A DNA stretch of 64,000 nt from contig NZ_NISI01000004.1 in the NCBI RefSeq assembly GCF_002205845.1, positions 1 through 64,000 of the forward strand, written 5' to 3'. Below the pieces are notes generated by a model. The model searched no databases. It was given only the letters and a program-made list of their open reading frames with translations, and was not told the DNA's origin. Source of the DNA: Roseateles puraquae (GTDB taxonomy: Bacteria; Pseudomonadota; Gammaproteobacteria; Burkholderiales; Burkholderiaceae_C). This document shows, one piece after another, positions 8,920 to 17,681 of the stretch. The position numbers were made by a program, and so were the translations under genes. How positions within the stretch are numbered: the first letter of the stretch is position 1; every line of letters starts with the position of its first letter.

Positions 8920-10725
8920 TCAGGAGCCGCTGCGCTGGGTCAACCGCTGTCGCAGCGAGGGGGCTGGCGCTGCCGTGTCGCCCGCGCGCGGGGCCGCGGT
9001 CGACGGCTTGTGGGCGCCCGGGTTGAGCGCCTCCATGACCTCCCGCAGCCCCACGCCGAGGGCCTTGGCGTAACGGCGCGTGGCCACTTCCACGCCGGGG
9101 CGTCGGCGCGGCTCGGGCAGGCCGAGTGCATCCACGAGTTCGTTGGCGAAGCTGCAGGTCAGCCGGATGGTGTCCGCATCGGTGCGGGGCGGATGCACCG
9201 GCGCATCCAGCGGCTGGCGGCGGATCATCTGCAGCAGCTCGTCACCCAGGCCCCAATGCCGGGCCACGGCAGCGCCCAGGGCCTCGAGGTCGCAGCCGAG
9301 CACGGCATAGGCGGCAGCCTGCTCGCTCATGGCGGGCGGGTTGGGTTGGTCCTCGGTCGGCTCCGGCGGCACCATCAGCTGGCGGATCTGCTGGGCATCG
9401 TCCGGAAAGTGGTACTGCAGCAGCAGGCGTCCGAGGTTCTGCATGACCGTGATGAGCTGCACCACCTCGCCGTCATAGCCGGCCGGCCGCAGGGCCTGAG
9501 CCACTTCGGCGGCCTTGGTGACGCGGGCCATCAACTGCCGCAGCAGCTCGGCCGCCACCGGCGCGAGCGTGCCCGGCCAGGGCTTGAGCCCGTTGGCGGC
9601 GAACTGCAGCCCGTCCAGGCCCAGCATCTGGATGGCGCGCTGCATGTTGAGCACCGTCTCGCCGGCATGCCCGGCCTGCTTGAGGGCGTTGTTGACGCGG
9701 CGCACCAGCTCCAGGCTCAGCGCCATGTCCTTCAGCACGAACTCTGACAGCGCGCTGGCATGCTGGGTCTCCAGGCCCGAACCCGCCGTGAAGCGGTGCA
9801 GGCCCGAGATGGTGGTGGGCAGATGGCCGCCGCGCTGGAGCTTGTCCAGCAACAGCACGATGGGGCCGCCACTGTCGTACGCCGCCGCCTGGCGCCAGCC
9901 GTCCAGCGCGCGCCAGAAACTGCGGGCCAGGTGGTAGCGCTGGCGCAGCTGGCGGTCGGTGGCGCGGTTGCAGATGGCGCGCAGCGGGTCGGGGATGGGG
10001 TGCGGCGTCTCCCAGCCCAGGCGCACCAGTTCACGACCGATCGGCTGCATCTGCTGCACCACCTGCTGCAGGTCGTTCTCTTCCAGCACGGGCCGGCCGC
10101 TCAGGATTCGATTGAGCAGCAGGCCCACGCACAGCACGTCCTCTTCGGCCGATTCGCGCACCGCGCGGCGGGTGACGGTGTTGAAGTCCACGCTGGCCGG
10201 AAAGACCTCCTGCGCAACTTCCAACCCGACCAGGCGCACCTTGTCCTGCGCATCGATGACGAGGCTGGCCGTCTGGATGTCGCGGTGAGCGTGACCCGCT
10301 TCATGGGCGAAGGCCAGCCCTTCCAGGAGCTGGGCGATCCAGTTCGCCGCGTCCAAGGGCAGCGGTGCCTTCTGGCGCGCGAGCCGCTCTTCCAGCGTCT
10401 CGCCCAGCCCCCGGTCGTAGGCCACATAGGGCCAGCTCTCGACCTGGCCAATCTCGAACACCGGCGCCACGTTCGGATGCTGGACGCGCTCGCCGCCGTG
10501 GGCCATGCGCAGCCAGTGCTCCAGGGCCGCCGCGCTGTTGGGCTTCTCGCGCGGCATGCACAGCATCAGGGCCTGGCCATGGCGCGGGTCATGGACGAGC
10601 CAGATCAGGCTGCGGGCGCTCTTGGACAGCAGAGCGCGCAGCTCGAAACGGCCGAAGCTCTTCAGCGGTGAAGCGGCGGGCGGGGTGTCGGACACGGTCG
10701 GGGCGGTGGCATGTAACAAATGCAA
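8920..10725 (-). CDS. Pseudokinase-HDOD protein
   Basis: The 601-residue protein parallels its downstream neighbour. The N-terminal kinase-fold region (about 25-270) keeps HRD (147-149) but has lost other ATP-site residues: the loop reads LLSKSARSLIWL with no Gly pattern, the VAIK Lys region reads ALMLCM, HRDxxxxN reads HRDIQTAS, and DFG reads VGLE (166-169). The HDOD domain (about 295-500) is well kept: SEFVLKDMALSLELVRRVNN, MLGLDGLQFAANGL, LGCDLEALGAAVARHWGL. The C-terminus is Pro/Ala-rich. It is probably a catalytically dead partner or regulator of the active kinase encoded 10 nt downstream. A shorter start at M12-13 region is not available; ATG 10725 is used. Confidence 0.88.
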   Translation of the reverse strand: MHLLHATAPTVSDTPPAASPLKSFGRFELRALLSKSARSLIWLVHDPRHGQALMLCMPREKPNSAAALEHWLRMAHGGERVQHPNVAPVFEIGQVESWPYVAYDRGLGETLEERLARQKAPLPLDAANWIAQLLEGLAFAHEAGHAHRDIQTASLVIDAQDKVRLVGLEVAQEVFPASVDFNTVTRRAVRESAEEDVLCVGLLLNRILSGRPVLEENDLQQVVQQMQPIGRELVRLGWETPHPIPDPLRAICNRATDRQLRQRYHLARSFWRALDGWRQAAAYDSGGPIVLLLDKLQRGGHLPTTISGLHRFTAGSGLETQHASALSEFVLKDMALSLELVRRVNNALKQAGHAGETVLNMQRAIQMLGLDGLQFAANGLKPWPGTLAPVAAELLRQLMARVTKAAEVAQALRPAGYDGEVVQLITVMQNLGRLLLQYHFPDDAQQIRQLMVPPEPTEDQPNPPAMSEQAAAYAVLGCDLEALGAAVARHWGLGDELLQMIRRQPLDAPVHPPRTDADTIRLTCSFANELVDALGLPEPRRRPGVEVATRRYAKALGVGLREVMEALNPGAHKPSTAAPRAGDTAAPAPSLRQRLTQRSGS

Positions 10726-10827
10726 TCACCGCATTGGACTCCAGCCTGACAGCGCTGGCCTTGCAGCCAAGCGCCGAAATGCGACGGATTTCCTCCCCAG
10801 CTGCTCGCCAGGGGCCGCCCGTGTGCA

Positions 10828-13800
10828 TCAGCTCACGATCTGCGCCCAGACCTTGTCCAGCCGTTTGACGCTGACCGGCTGCGGCGTGCGCAGCTCCTGG
10901 GCGAACAGGCTGACCCGCAGCTCCTCCAGCTGCCAGCGAAAGTCCTCCAGCCGCGCGTCGCGGGTGCCCTTGAGCTCGGCCACGCGGCGGCTGTAGCGCT
11001 GCTCCAGCGGCTTGACCTCGCTCATCAGCTTCGCGTCGCGCCCGGGGTCGGCCCGCAGCTTGTCCAGCCGCGCCGTGATGGCCTTGAGGTAGCGCGGCAA
11101 GTGCTGAAGCTGGGCCCAGGGCGTCTCCAACGCGAAACGCTTGGGCACCAGGCGCTGCAGTTGGGCAGCGATGTCGTCCGCCACCTCCTTCGGGGGCCGG
11201 CTGTCCTTGAGCTTGCGGCTGGCGTTGGCCAGTTCCTGCAACACCGTGTGCGCGGCGCGCGCCACTTCCTGGGCAATGAGGTTGAGCCGGCTGCGGCCCT
11301 CCTCGACGCGCTTCTTGAAACCCATCGCGTCGGTCGGCAACGGGTCGCCCAGGAAGGCGCGGTCCAGCGCCACGCCGATGATCTGGTCGCGCAACTCCTC
11401 GGCCGTGCCCAGGCCCATGAAGAGCACCGACATGCGCTGCAGGTCGGGGATGTTCTTCTCCAGGAACTTCAGCGGCTCCTTGAGCTGCAGGGCCACCAGC
11501 CGGCGCAGGCCTGCCCGGTGCTTCGCCGCGGCGACCTCGGGCTCGTCGAACACCTCGATCTCGACATGCGCGCCCTTGTCGATGAGCGCCGGGAAACCGA
11601 TCAGCGTCTGGCCGCCCTTGCGCACTTCGAGCAGCTCGGGCAGTTCGCCAAAGGTCCAGTCGGTGTAGGTCTGGGTGGCATCGCGCACCGGTTCCGGCTT
11701 CTTGATGATCTCGGCCCTCACGCCACGGCCTGCGGCCGCCGCAGGGGCGGGTGCCGGCTTGGGCGCTTCGGCTGCGGGCAGCTTCAGCGCCGCCAAAGCC
11801 TGGAAGGCCGAGCGCGCCTGCCCGCCCAGCTCGGCCTTCAGGGCCGCGAGCTGGCGCCCCTGTCCGAGCTGGCGGCCGTGTTCATCGACGACCCGGAAGT
11901 TCATGAACAGGTGCGGCGCCAGCTGCTCCAGCTTGAAGTCGTTGCGCTGGATGGCGAGCTGGGTGCGCTCCTTCACCGCCTTGAGCAGCACCTCCATGAG
12001 GCTGCCCTGGCCGAAGGGGTGGAGCTCGATGAACTCATCGACGAAGTCCGGCAGCGGCGTCAGGCGGGCACGCGGCTTCTGGTGCAGGCTCTTCAGCAGC
12101 GCCGTCACCTTCTGCGCCAGCATGCCGGGCACCAGCCACTCGGCGCGCTCGTCGCTGACCTGGTTCAGCGCAAAGATGGGCACGGTGACGGTCAGGCCGT
12201 CGCGCGCATCGCCCGGCTGGTGCAGGTAGTTGGCCGCGCAGTCGACGCCGCCGAGGCGGATGATCTTCGGGAAGGCCTCGCTCGTGACGCCGGCGGCCTC
12301 ATGACGCATGAGCTCGTCCTGGCTGAGCTGCAGCAGCTTGTCGTCGCCCTTGCTGGCGTCTCGCCACCACTTCAGCAGCGTCGCCCCCGAAAAGACGTTC
12401 GGCGGCAGCTTGTCGTCGTAGAAGGCGTAGATGAGCTCGTCGTCCACCAGCACATCCTGGCGGCGCGACTTGTGCTCCAGCGCCTGCACCTTGGCGATCT
12501 GGCGGCGGTTGTGACCGATGAAGGGCAGCTGGCGCGCCAGGTCCTCCGGCAGTTCGTCGTTGACCAGGCCCTCACGGATGAAGATCTCGCGCGCGGCCTT
12601 GGGGTCGACGCGGCCGAAGTTCACGCGCCTGTTGTTGTAGAGCACGATGCCGTAAAGCGTTGCGCGCTCCAGCGCCACGACCTCGGCGGCCTTCTTCTCC
12701 CAGTGCGGCTCCAGCAGTTGGGTCTTGATCAGGTGGCCGGCGATCGGCGGCAGCCACTGCGGCTCGATGTTGGCCAGGCCCCGGCCGTACAGGCGTGAGG
12801 TGTCCACCAGCTCGGCGGCCACGATCCAGCGGCCCGGCTTCTTGCTCAGGTGCGCGCCCGGGTGGCGGTAGAACTTGATGCCGCGAGCGCCGAGGTACCA
12901 GTCCTCGTCGTCGCTCTTGCAGCCGATGTTGCCCAGCAGCCCGGCGAGCATGGACAGATGCACCTGCTCGTAGGTGGCCGGGCTCTGGTTGAGTTTCCAG
13001 CCATGCTCGGCCACAACGGTCTGCAGCTGGGAGTGCACGTCGCGCCACTCGCGCACGCGGCGAGGGCTGACGAAGTTCTCGCGCAGCAGGGCCTCGTGCT
13101 TGCGGTGCGACAGCTTGTGTTCGCCCTCGCCGCCTCTGCTGTCGCCGAGCCATTTCCACAGCTTGAGGTAGCCCATGAACTCCGACTTCTCATCGTCGAA
13201 CTTCTTGTGCTTTTCGTCAGCGGCCTGGGCCTGCTCCTGCGGCCGGTCGCGCACGTCCTGGCCGGACAGTGCGGAGGCGATCACCAGCACCTCGGTCAGC
13301 GCCTGGCGCTGGCGCGCCTCCAGGATCATCCGCCCCACGCGCGGGTCCAGCGGCAGCCGGGCCAGCTCCTTGCCCAGGGGCGTGAGCTCGTTGGCATCGT
13401 CGGTGGCGCCGAGCTCGTTGAGCAGCTGGTAGCCGTCCGCAATCGCCTTGGGGCGCGGCGCCTCCAGGAACGGAAAGCGCTCCACGTCGCCCAGATGCAG
13501 CGACTTCATGCGCAGGATGACGCCGGCCAGGCTGCTGCGCAGGATCTCGGGGTCGGTGAACTTCGGCCGCTCGTTGAACTCCTTCTCGCTGTACAGCCGC
13601 ACGCAGATGCCGTTGCTCACCCGGCCGCAGCGCCCGGCACGCTGGTTGGCCGCCGCCTGGCTGATGTTCTCGATCAGCAGCTGCTCGACCTTGTTGCGGT
13701 AGCTGTAGCGCTTGACGCGCGCCAGGCCGGGGTCGATGACGTAACGGATGCCCGGGACCGTCAGCGAGGTCTCGGCCACATTGGTGGCCAGCACGATACG

Positions 13801-14676
13801 ACGGGCACCGTGGGGCTCGAAGACCTTGTTTTGATCTGCCTCCGACAGGCGCGAGAACAGCGGCAGGATCTCCACGCCCGGCGGATGGTGCTTGCGCAAC
13901 GCTTCGGCGGCCTCACGGATCTCGCGCTCGCCCGGCAGGAAGACCAGCACATCGCCCGGCCCTTCGCGCCAGAGTTCGTCCACCGCATCGCAGATCGCGT
14001 TGTTGAGGTCGTACTCGCGGCTTTCCTCGAAGGGACGGTAGCGCTGCTCCACCGGGAACAGCCGCCCGCTCACCATCAGGACCGGCGCCGGGCCCTTGGC
14101 ACTCTCGAAGTGCTTCGCAAACCGGTCCGCATCGATGGTGGCGGAGGTGACGACGATCTTCAGGTCGGGCCGGCGCGGCAGCAGCTCGCGCAGGTAGCCC
14201 AGCAGGAAGTCGATGTTCAGGCTGCGCTCGTGGGCCTCGTCGATGATCAGCGTGTCGTAGGCCTTGAGCAGTGGGTCGCTCTGGGTCTCGGCCAGCAGGA
14301 TGCCGTCGGTCATCAGCTTGACCGAGGCGTCGCGCGAGAGGCGGTCCTGGAAGCGGACCTTGTAGCCCACCACGTCGCCCAGCGGCGTCTTCAGCTCCTC
14401 GGCGATGCGCTTGGCCACGCTGCTGGCCGCAATCCGGCGCGGCTGGGTGTGGCCGATCAGGCCGCCACCGTTCAGGCGGCCACGGCCCATCGCCAGCGCG
14501 ATCTTCGGAAGCTGGGTCGTCTTGCCCGAGCCCGTCTCGCCACAGACGATGACGACCTGGTGCTCGGCCATCGCCCGCATGATTTCTTCGCGGCGCGAAG
14601 AGACCGGCAGGCTTTCGGGGAAGGAAATGGAAAGAGCCGGTTGAGGCAACCGGCTCTCGGATCGTTCGGAACTCAT
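10828..14676 (-). CDS. hrpA: ATP-dependent RNA helicase HrpA
   Basis: The 1282-residue DEAH-box helicase has Walker A GETGSGKTT (46-54), TQPRRIAA, the DEAH box in IIDEAHERSLNIDFLLGYL, SATIDADRF, TNVAETSLTVPGIRYVID and QRAGRCGR, followed by HA2, OB and the long C-terminal DUF3418-type region typical of HrpA. HrpA has been linked to mRNA processing and ribosome rescue in other bacteria. A GTG at 14697 gives seven more residues; ATG 14676 is preferred. The first 15 codons overlap a perfect 11-bp hairpin followed by a T-rich run on the coding strand, which is odd for a coding start. A GACAAT hexamer lies 9 nt before the ATG. Confidence 0.95.
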   Translation of the reverse strand: MSSERSESRLPQPALSISFPESLPVSSRREEIMRAMAEHQVVIVCGETGSGKTTQLPKIALAMGRGRLNGGGLIGHTQPRRIAASSVAKRIAEELKTPLGDVVGYKVRFQDRLSRDASVKLMTDGILLAETQSDPLLKAYDTLIIDEAHERSLNIDFLLGYLRELLPRRPDLKIVVTSATIDADRFAKHFESAKGPAPVLMVSGRLFPVEQRYRPFEESREYDLNNAICDAVDELWREGPGDVLVFLPGEREIREAAEALRKHHPPGVEILPLFSRLSEADQNKVFEPHGARRIVLATNVAETSLTVPGIRYVIDPGLARVKRYSYRNKVEQLLIENISQAAANQRAGRCGRVSNGICVRLYSEKEFNERPKFTDPEILRSSLAGVILRMKSLHLGDVERFPFLEAPRPKAIADGYQLLNELGATDDANELTPLGKELARLPLDPRVGRMILEARQRQALTEVLVIASALSGQDVRDRPQEQAQAADEKHKKFDDEKSEFMGYLKLWKWLGDSRGGEGEHKLSHRKHEALLRENFVSPRRVREWRDVHSQLQTVVAEHGWKLNQSPATYEQVHLSMLAGLLGNIGCKSDDEDWYLGARGIKFYRHPGAHLSKKPGRWIVAAELVDTSRLYGRGLANIEPQWLPPIAGHLIKTQLLEPHWEKKAAEVVALERATLYGIVLYNNRRVNFGRVDPKAAREIFIREGLVNDELPEDLARQLPFIGHNRRQIAKVQALEHKSRRQDVLVDDELIYAFYDDKLPPNVFSGATLLKWWRDASKGDDKLLQLSQDELMRHEAAGVTSEAFPKIIRLGGVDCAANYLHQPGDARDGLTVTVPIFALNQVSDERAEWLVPGMLAQKVTALLKSLHQKPRARLTPLPDFVDEFIELHPFGQGSLMEVLLKAVKERTQLAIQRNDFKLEQLAPHLFMNFRVVDEHGRQLGQGRQLAALKAELGGQARSAFQALAALKLPAAEAPKPAPAPAAAAGRGVRAEIIKKPEPVRDATQTYTDWTFGELPELLEVRKGGQTLIGFPALIDKGAHVEIEVFDEPEVAAAKHRAGLRRLVALQLKEPLKFLEKNIPDLQRMSVLFMGLGTAEELRDQIIGVALDRAFLGDPLPTDAMGFKKRVEEGRSRLNLIAQEVARAAHTVLQELANASRKLKDSRPPKEVADDIAAQLQRLVPKRFALETPWAQLQHLPRYLKAITARLDKLRADPGRDAKLMSEVKPLEQRYSRRVAELKGTRDARLEDFRWQLEELRVSLFAQELRTPQPVSVKRLDKVWAQIVS
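14620..14657 (-). terminator. Terminator-like hairpin inside the hrpA start
   Basis: Arms 14633-14643 and 14647-14657 are perfectly complementary over 11 bp with a 3-nt loop. On the minus strand the stem is followed by TTTCCATTTCC. It lies about 45 nt after the VOC gene stop and within codons 7-15 of hrpA, so it may end VOC transcripts or attenuate read-through into hrpA. Confidence 0.55.
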
Positions 14677-14701
14677 CGGGGCGGGATTGTCCCGCACCCG
14701 C

Positions 14702-15094
14702 TCACGCCGCGGGCGGGAAGTAACTGATGACCTGGATCACGGCGCCTTGCGGGTCTTGGAGCACCGCCATGCGGCCGACGCCCGGCACGTCAAACGGCCC
14801 GGCGCAGAGCGTGGCGCCGAGCCCCTGGGCCTGTGCCACGGTGGCGTCGCACGAGGCCACCGTCACATAGGCGCCCCACACCGCGGGCCCGGGCTGCTGC
14901 TGGGTCATGATGCCGCCCACGGCCACATCGCCCACCTTGACGACGTGGTAGTCGCCCTGGCCCATATTCATGGCGTCATAGCGCCAGCCGAACAGGGCGG
15001 CGTAGAAGTTGCAGGCCGCCTGGGGGTCGGGGCTGGACAGCTCGTTCCAGCTGAACGCGCCGGGGGTGGTGTAGATGTCCTGGTAGGCCTTCAT
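14702..15094 (-). CDS. VOC (glyoxalase-like) family protein
   Basis: The 130-residue protein has one vicinal-oxygen-chelate module pair: an N-terminal GAFSWNELSSPDPQAACNFYAALFGW motif, a GGIMTQQQ segment, and the C-terminal GRMAVLQDPQGAVIQVISYF. This is the subgroup annotated as glyoxalase/bleomycin-resistance or CFP30B-like. Reaction and substrate are unknown. It ends 25 nt before hrpA on the same strand. Confidence 0.88.
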   Translation of the reverse strand: MKAYQDIYTTPGAFSWNELSSPDPQAACNFYAALFGWRYDAMNMGQGDYHVVKVGDVAVGGIMTQQQPGPAVWGAYVTVASCDATVAQAQGLGATLCAGPFDVPGVGRMAVLQDPQGAVIQVISYFPPAA

Positions 15095-15179
15095 CGCCGT
15101 CTCCGAGTGGTGGAGCGCCGATGCTCGGCAGCCCGTCGGGCCACGTCAAGCGGCCCCGGCCCGGGTCACAATCCCGCCC

Positions 15180-16523
15180 ATGAGCGGTCTCGTCTTTCCC
15201 CATACCTTCGTGCCCTGGTTCCGGTCCGTGGCGCCGTACATCCACGCCTACCGGGGCGAGACCTTCGTCGTCGGCATGCCGGGCGAGCTCGTCGCCGCCG
15301 GCAAGCTGAACAACTTCGTGCAGGACCTGGCCATCCTGCACGCCATGGGCATCAAGATCGTGCTCGTGCACGGCTTTCGGCCGCAGGTCAATGAACAGCT
15401 CGCCGCCAAGGGCCAGGTGCCGCGCTACAGCCATGGGCGGCGCATCACCGATGCCGTTGCCCTGGACTGCGCCCAGGAGGCCGCCGGCCAGCTGCGCTTC
15501 GAGATCGAGGCCGCGTTCAGCCAGGGCCTGCCCAACACCCCGATGGCCAACGCCACGGTGCGTGTCGTCTCGGGCAACTTCCTGACCGCCCGGCCGGTCG
15601 GCATCGTGGACGGGGTCGATTTCCAGCACTCCGGCCTGGTGCGCAAGGTGGACGGTGCTGCCATCCAGCGGGCCATCGACATCGGCGCCATCGTGCTGCT
15701 GTCGCCGTTTGGCTTCTCGCCTACGGGCGAGGCGTTCAACCTCAGCATGGAAGACGTTGCCACCTCCGCCGCCATCGCGCTGCAGGCCGACAAGCTGCTG
15801 TTCGTCTGTGAGGTGCCCGGCGTCCCCGAGAACCCGAACGACCCCGAAAGCCCGATCGACACCGAACTGGCCCTGGCCGATGCCGACCGCATGCTGGCCA
15901 CCGCCACGCCCACGCCCGAGCCGACCGACGTCACCTTCTACCTGCGCCATTGCGCCGAAGCCTGCCGCGCCGGTGTGGAGCGCTCGCACATCATCCCGTT
16001 CTCGGTCGACGGGGCGCTGCTGCAGGAGGTCTACACCCATGATGGCATCGGCACCATGGTGGTGGACGAAAAGCTGGAAAGCCTGCGCGAAGCCAGCGCC
16101 GACGATGTGGCCGGCATCATCCAGCTGATCGAGCCCTTCGAGCGCGACGGCACGCTGGTCAAGCGCAGCCGGACTGAAATCGAGCGCGATGCCGAGCTCT
16201 ATACCGTCATCGAGCACGACGGTGTGATCTTCGGTTGCGCCGCGCTCTACCCGTATGTCGAGGCGCGCACCGCTGAAATGGCCGCACTCACCGTGTCGGC
16301 CGAAGTGCAAGGCCAGGGCGACGGCGACCGGCTGCTCAAGCGCATCGAGCAGCGCGCCAAAGCCATGGGCCTGGACAGCATCTTCGTCCTCACGACGCGC
16401 ACCATGCATTGGTTCATCAAGCGTGGTTTCCAGCAGGTCGACCCCGAATGGCTGCCCGAAGAGCGCAAGCGCAAATACAACTGGGACCGGCGTTCGCTGG
16501 TGCTCGTCAAGAGATTCAACTAA
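15180..16523 (+). CDS. argA: N-acetylglutamate synthase
   Basis: ArgA makes N-acetylglutamate, the first step of arginine synthesis. The 447 residues comprise an N-terminal amino-acid-kinase-like domain (about 1-290; AILHAMGIKIVLVHGFRPQVNEQL, PFGFSPTGEAFNLSMEDVA) that in this family binds arginine as feedback inhibitor, and a C-terminal GNAT acetyltransferase domain (about 295-447; VIFGCAALYPY, EMAALTVSAEVQGQGDGDRLL, MGLDSIFVLTTRTMHWFIKRGF). CACAAT lies 7 nt before ATG with no Shine-Dalgarno. The gene is followed by a strong terminator. argH, the last pathway gene, also lies in this window. Confidence 0.96.
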   Translation: MSGLVFPHTFVPWFRSVAPYIHAYRGETFVVGMPGELVAAGKLNNFVQDLAILHAMGIKIVLVHGFRPQVNEQLAAKGQVPRYSHGRRITDAVALDCAQEAAGQLRFEIEAAFSQGLPNTPMANATVRVVSGNFLTARPVGIVDGVDFQHSGLVRKVDGAAIQRAIDIGAIVLLSPFGFSPTGEAFNLSMEDVATSAAIALQADKLLFVCEVPGVPENPNDPESPIDTELALADADRMLATATPTPEPTDVTFYLRHCAEACRAGVERSHIIPFSVDGALLQEVYTHDGIGTMVVDEKLESLREASADDVAGIIQLIEPFERDGTLVKRSRTEIERDAELYTVIEHDGVIFGCAALYPYVEARTAEMAALTVSAEVQGQGDGDRLLKRIEQRAKAMGLDSIFVLTTRTMHWFIKRGFQQVDPEWLPEERKRKYNWDRRSLVLVKRFN

Positions 16524-16542
16524 GCCCCGTTTCCACCGTGAC

Positions 16543-16576
16543 ACGGCCGGCACGTTAAAGTGCCGGCCGTTGTTTT
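16543..16576 (+). terminator. Rho-independent terminator after argA
   Basis: An 11-bp perfect stem (16543-16553 with 16560-16570) around a 6-nt loop, followed by TGTTTT, lies 20 nt after the argA stop and 28 nt before yggX. Confidence 0.88.
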
Positions 16577-16603
16577 GTCAGTCCCAGTTCCAGGAGTCCC
16601 GCC

Positions 16604-16882
16604 ATGCCCCGCACCGTTCAATGCGCCTATCTGAAGAAGGAAGCCGAAGGCCTGGACTTCCCGCCCTACCCGGTTCATACCGAACTGGGCAAGAAAGTCT
16701 GGGAAAACGTCAGCAAGGAAGCCTGGGCGGCCTGGATGAAGCACCAGACCATGCTGGTGAACGAGAACCGCTTGAATCTTGCCGATCTGCGCGCCCGCCA
16801 ATACCTCATGCGCCAGGCCGATCAGTTTTTCTTCGGCGCGGGCGCCGAAACCGTGGCGGGCTACGTCCCTCCCTCGAACTGA
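16604..16882 (+). CDS. yggX: YggX-type Fe(II) trafficking / oxidative damage protection protein
   Basis: The 92-residue protein matches the YggX family in length and sequence: start [51 protein letters not shown] and the C-terminal [17 protein letters not shown]. Cys7 corresponds to the conserved family Cys. These proteins protect iron-sulfur clusters and are linked to labile iron handling. CAGGAG precedes the ATG at normal spacing. It sits between the argA terminator and the H-NS-like gene. Confidence 0.95.
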   Translation: MPRTVQCAYLKKEAEGLDFPPYPVHTELGKKVWENVSKEAWAAWMKHQTMLVNENRLNLADLRARQYLMRQADQFFFGAGAETVAGYVPPSN

Positions 16883-16982
16883 TTCCCTGATTCAAGGAAC
16901 GGCGTGCAGCAGGGCGCAGCCGATGAATCCATAAACCCTTGTCGCATTTGGATACCCGTCGCAGGCGCCCCACGAAAACCCC

Positions 16983-17011
16983 TTGCCTGAATTCCCGGTC
17001 CGCGATTTAAT
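16983..17011 (+). promoter_or_regulatory. Sigma-70 promoter of the H-NS-like gene
   Basis: TTGCCT (16983-16988), a 17-bp spacer and TTTAAT (17006-17011) lie about 100 bp before the ATG, in a locally AT-richer stretch. Confidence 0.55.
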
Positions 17012-17110
17012 TCGCGCCACGGAGATAATCACCTACCCCGCAGGTCGTGTTCTCCGAGACTCGATGCCCGGCATCGCGCGTCTCACCGGTCAATTCGCAA
17101 GAGGAATAGC

Positions 17111-17407
17111 ATGTCGAATCTCAAGGAACTCCTGGCCCAGCGCGCCGCGCTTGATGAACAGATCAACCAGACCAAAGAGCGCGAACGCGCCGAGGCGGTG
17201 GCCAAGGTCAAATCCCTGATGAGCGAATACGGGCTCACGATCGCCGATCTCAGCATGCGCACGGTCAAGCCGGCCAAGGTGTCCAAGGTCGCGGCCAAAT
17301 ACCGCAATCAAGCCACCGGCGAAACCTGGAGCGGCCGCGGCCTGCAACCCAAATGGCTGAAGGCAGCCATCGCCGGCGGCGCCAAGCTGACCGATTTCGC
17401 CGTTTGA
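17111..17407 (+). CDS. H-NS family nucleoid-associated protein
   Basis: The 98-residue protein has an N-terminal coiled-coil oligomerisation segment (LKELLAQRAALDEQINQTKERERAEAV) and the C-terminal H-NS/BpH3 DNA-binding motif (AAKYRNQATGETWSGRGLQP, then KWLKAAIAGG). This is the short betaproteobacterial form, usually in several copies per genome, that silences AT-rich and acquired DNA. AGAGGAAT precedes ATG. It has its own promoter and terminator, so it is monocistronic. Confidence 0.95.
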   Translation: MSNLKELLAQRAALDEQINQTKERERAEAVAKVKSLMSEYGLTIADLSMRTVKPAKVSKVAAKYRNQATGETWSGRGLQPKWLKAAIAGGAKLTDFAV

Positions 17408-17510
17408 CGGCGGGCAGGGCGGGCACCTCCAAATAGCCCGACCGGGCGTTTCGAGGTCACTTTCCGAAGCTCCGTTCCTGCAACTACACCCGCCCAAACG
17501 GGCGATCAAC

Positions 17511-17539
17511 GGGCCATCCATCTGCGGGATGGCCCTTTT
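17511..17539 (+). terminator. Rho-independent terminator after the H-NS-like gene
   Basis: GGGCCATCC (17511-17519) pairs with GGATGGCCC (17527-17535), followed by TTTT. A weaker small hairpin (CGCCC/GGGCG, about 17491-17504) lies just upstream. Confidence 0.88.
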
Positions 17540-17681
17540 CATTGCGAGGGCACCCCGGCCTAAACTGCGACATGCGTCACGTTCGCGGGTTCTCAGCTCA
17601 CCACCCCGGGTTTCTCCGGAGGGCGAAACCGCTGCTCGGCCTCAGTTTTGAACGCCTGATGGCCCGGGACGCGGATTGAGC

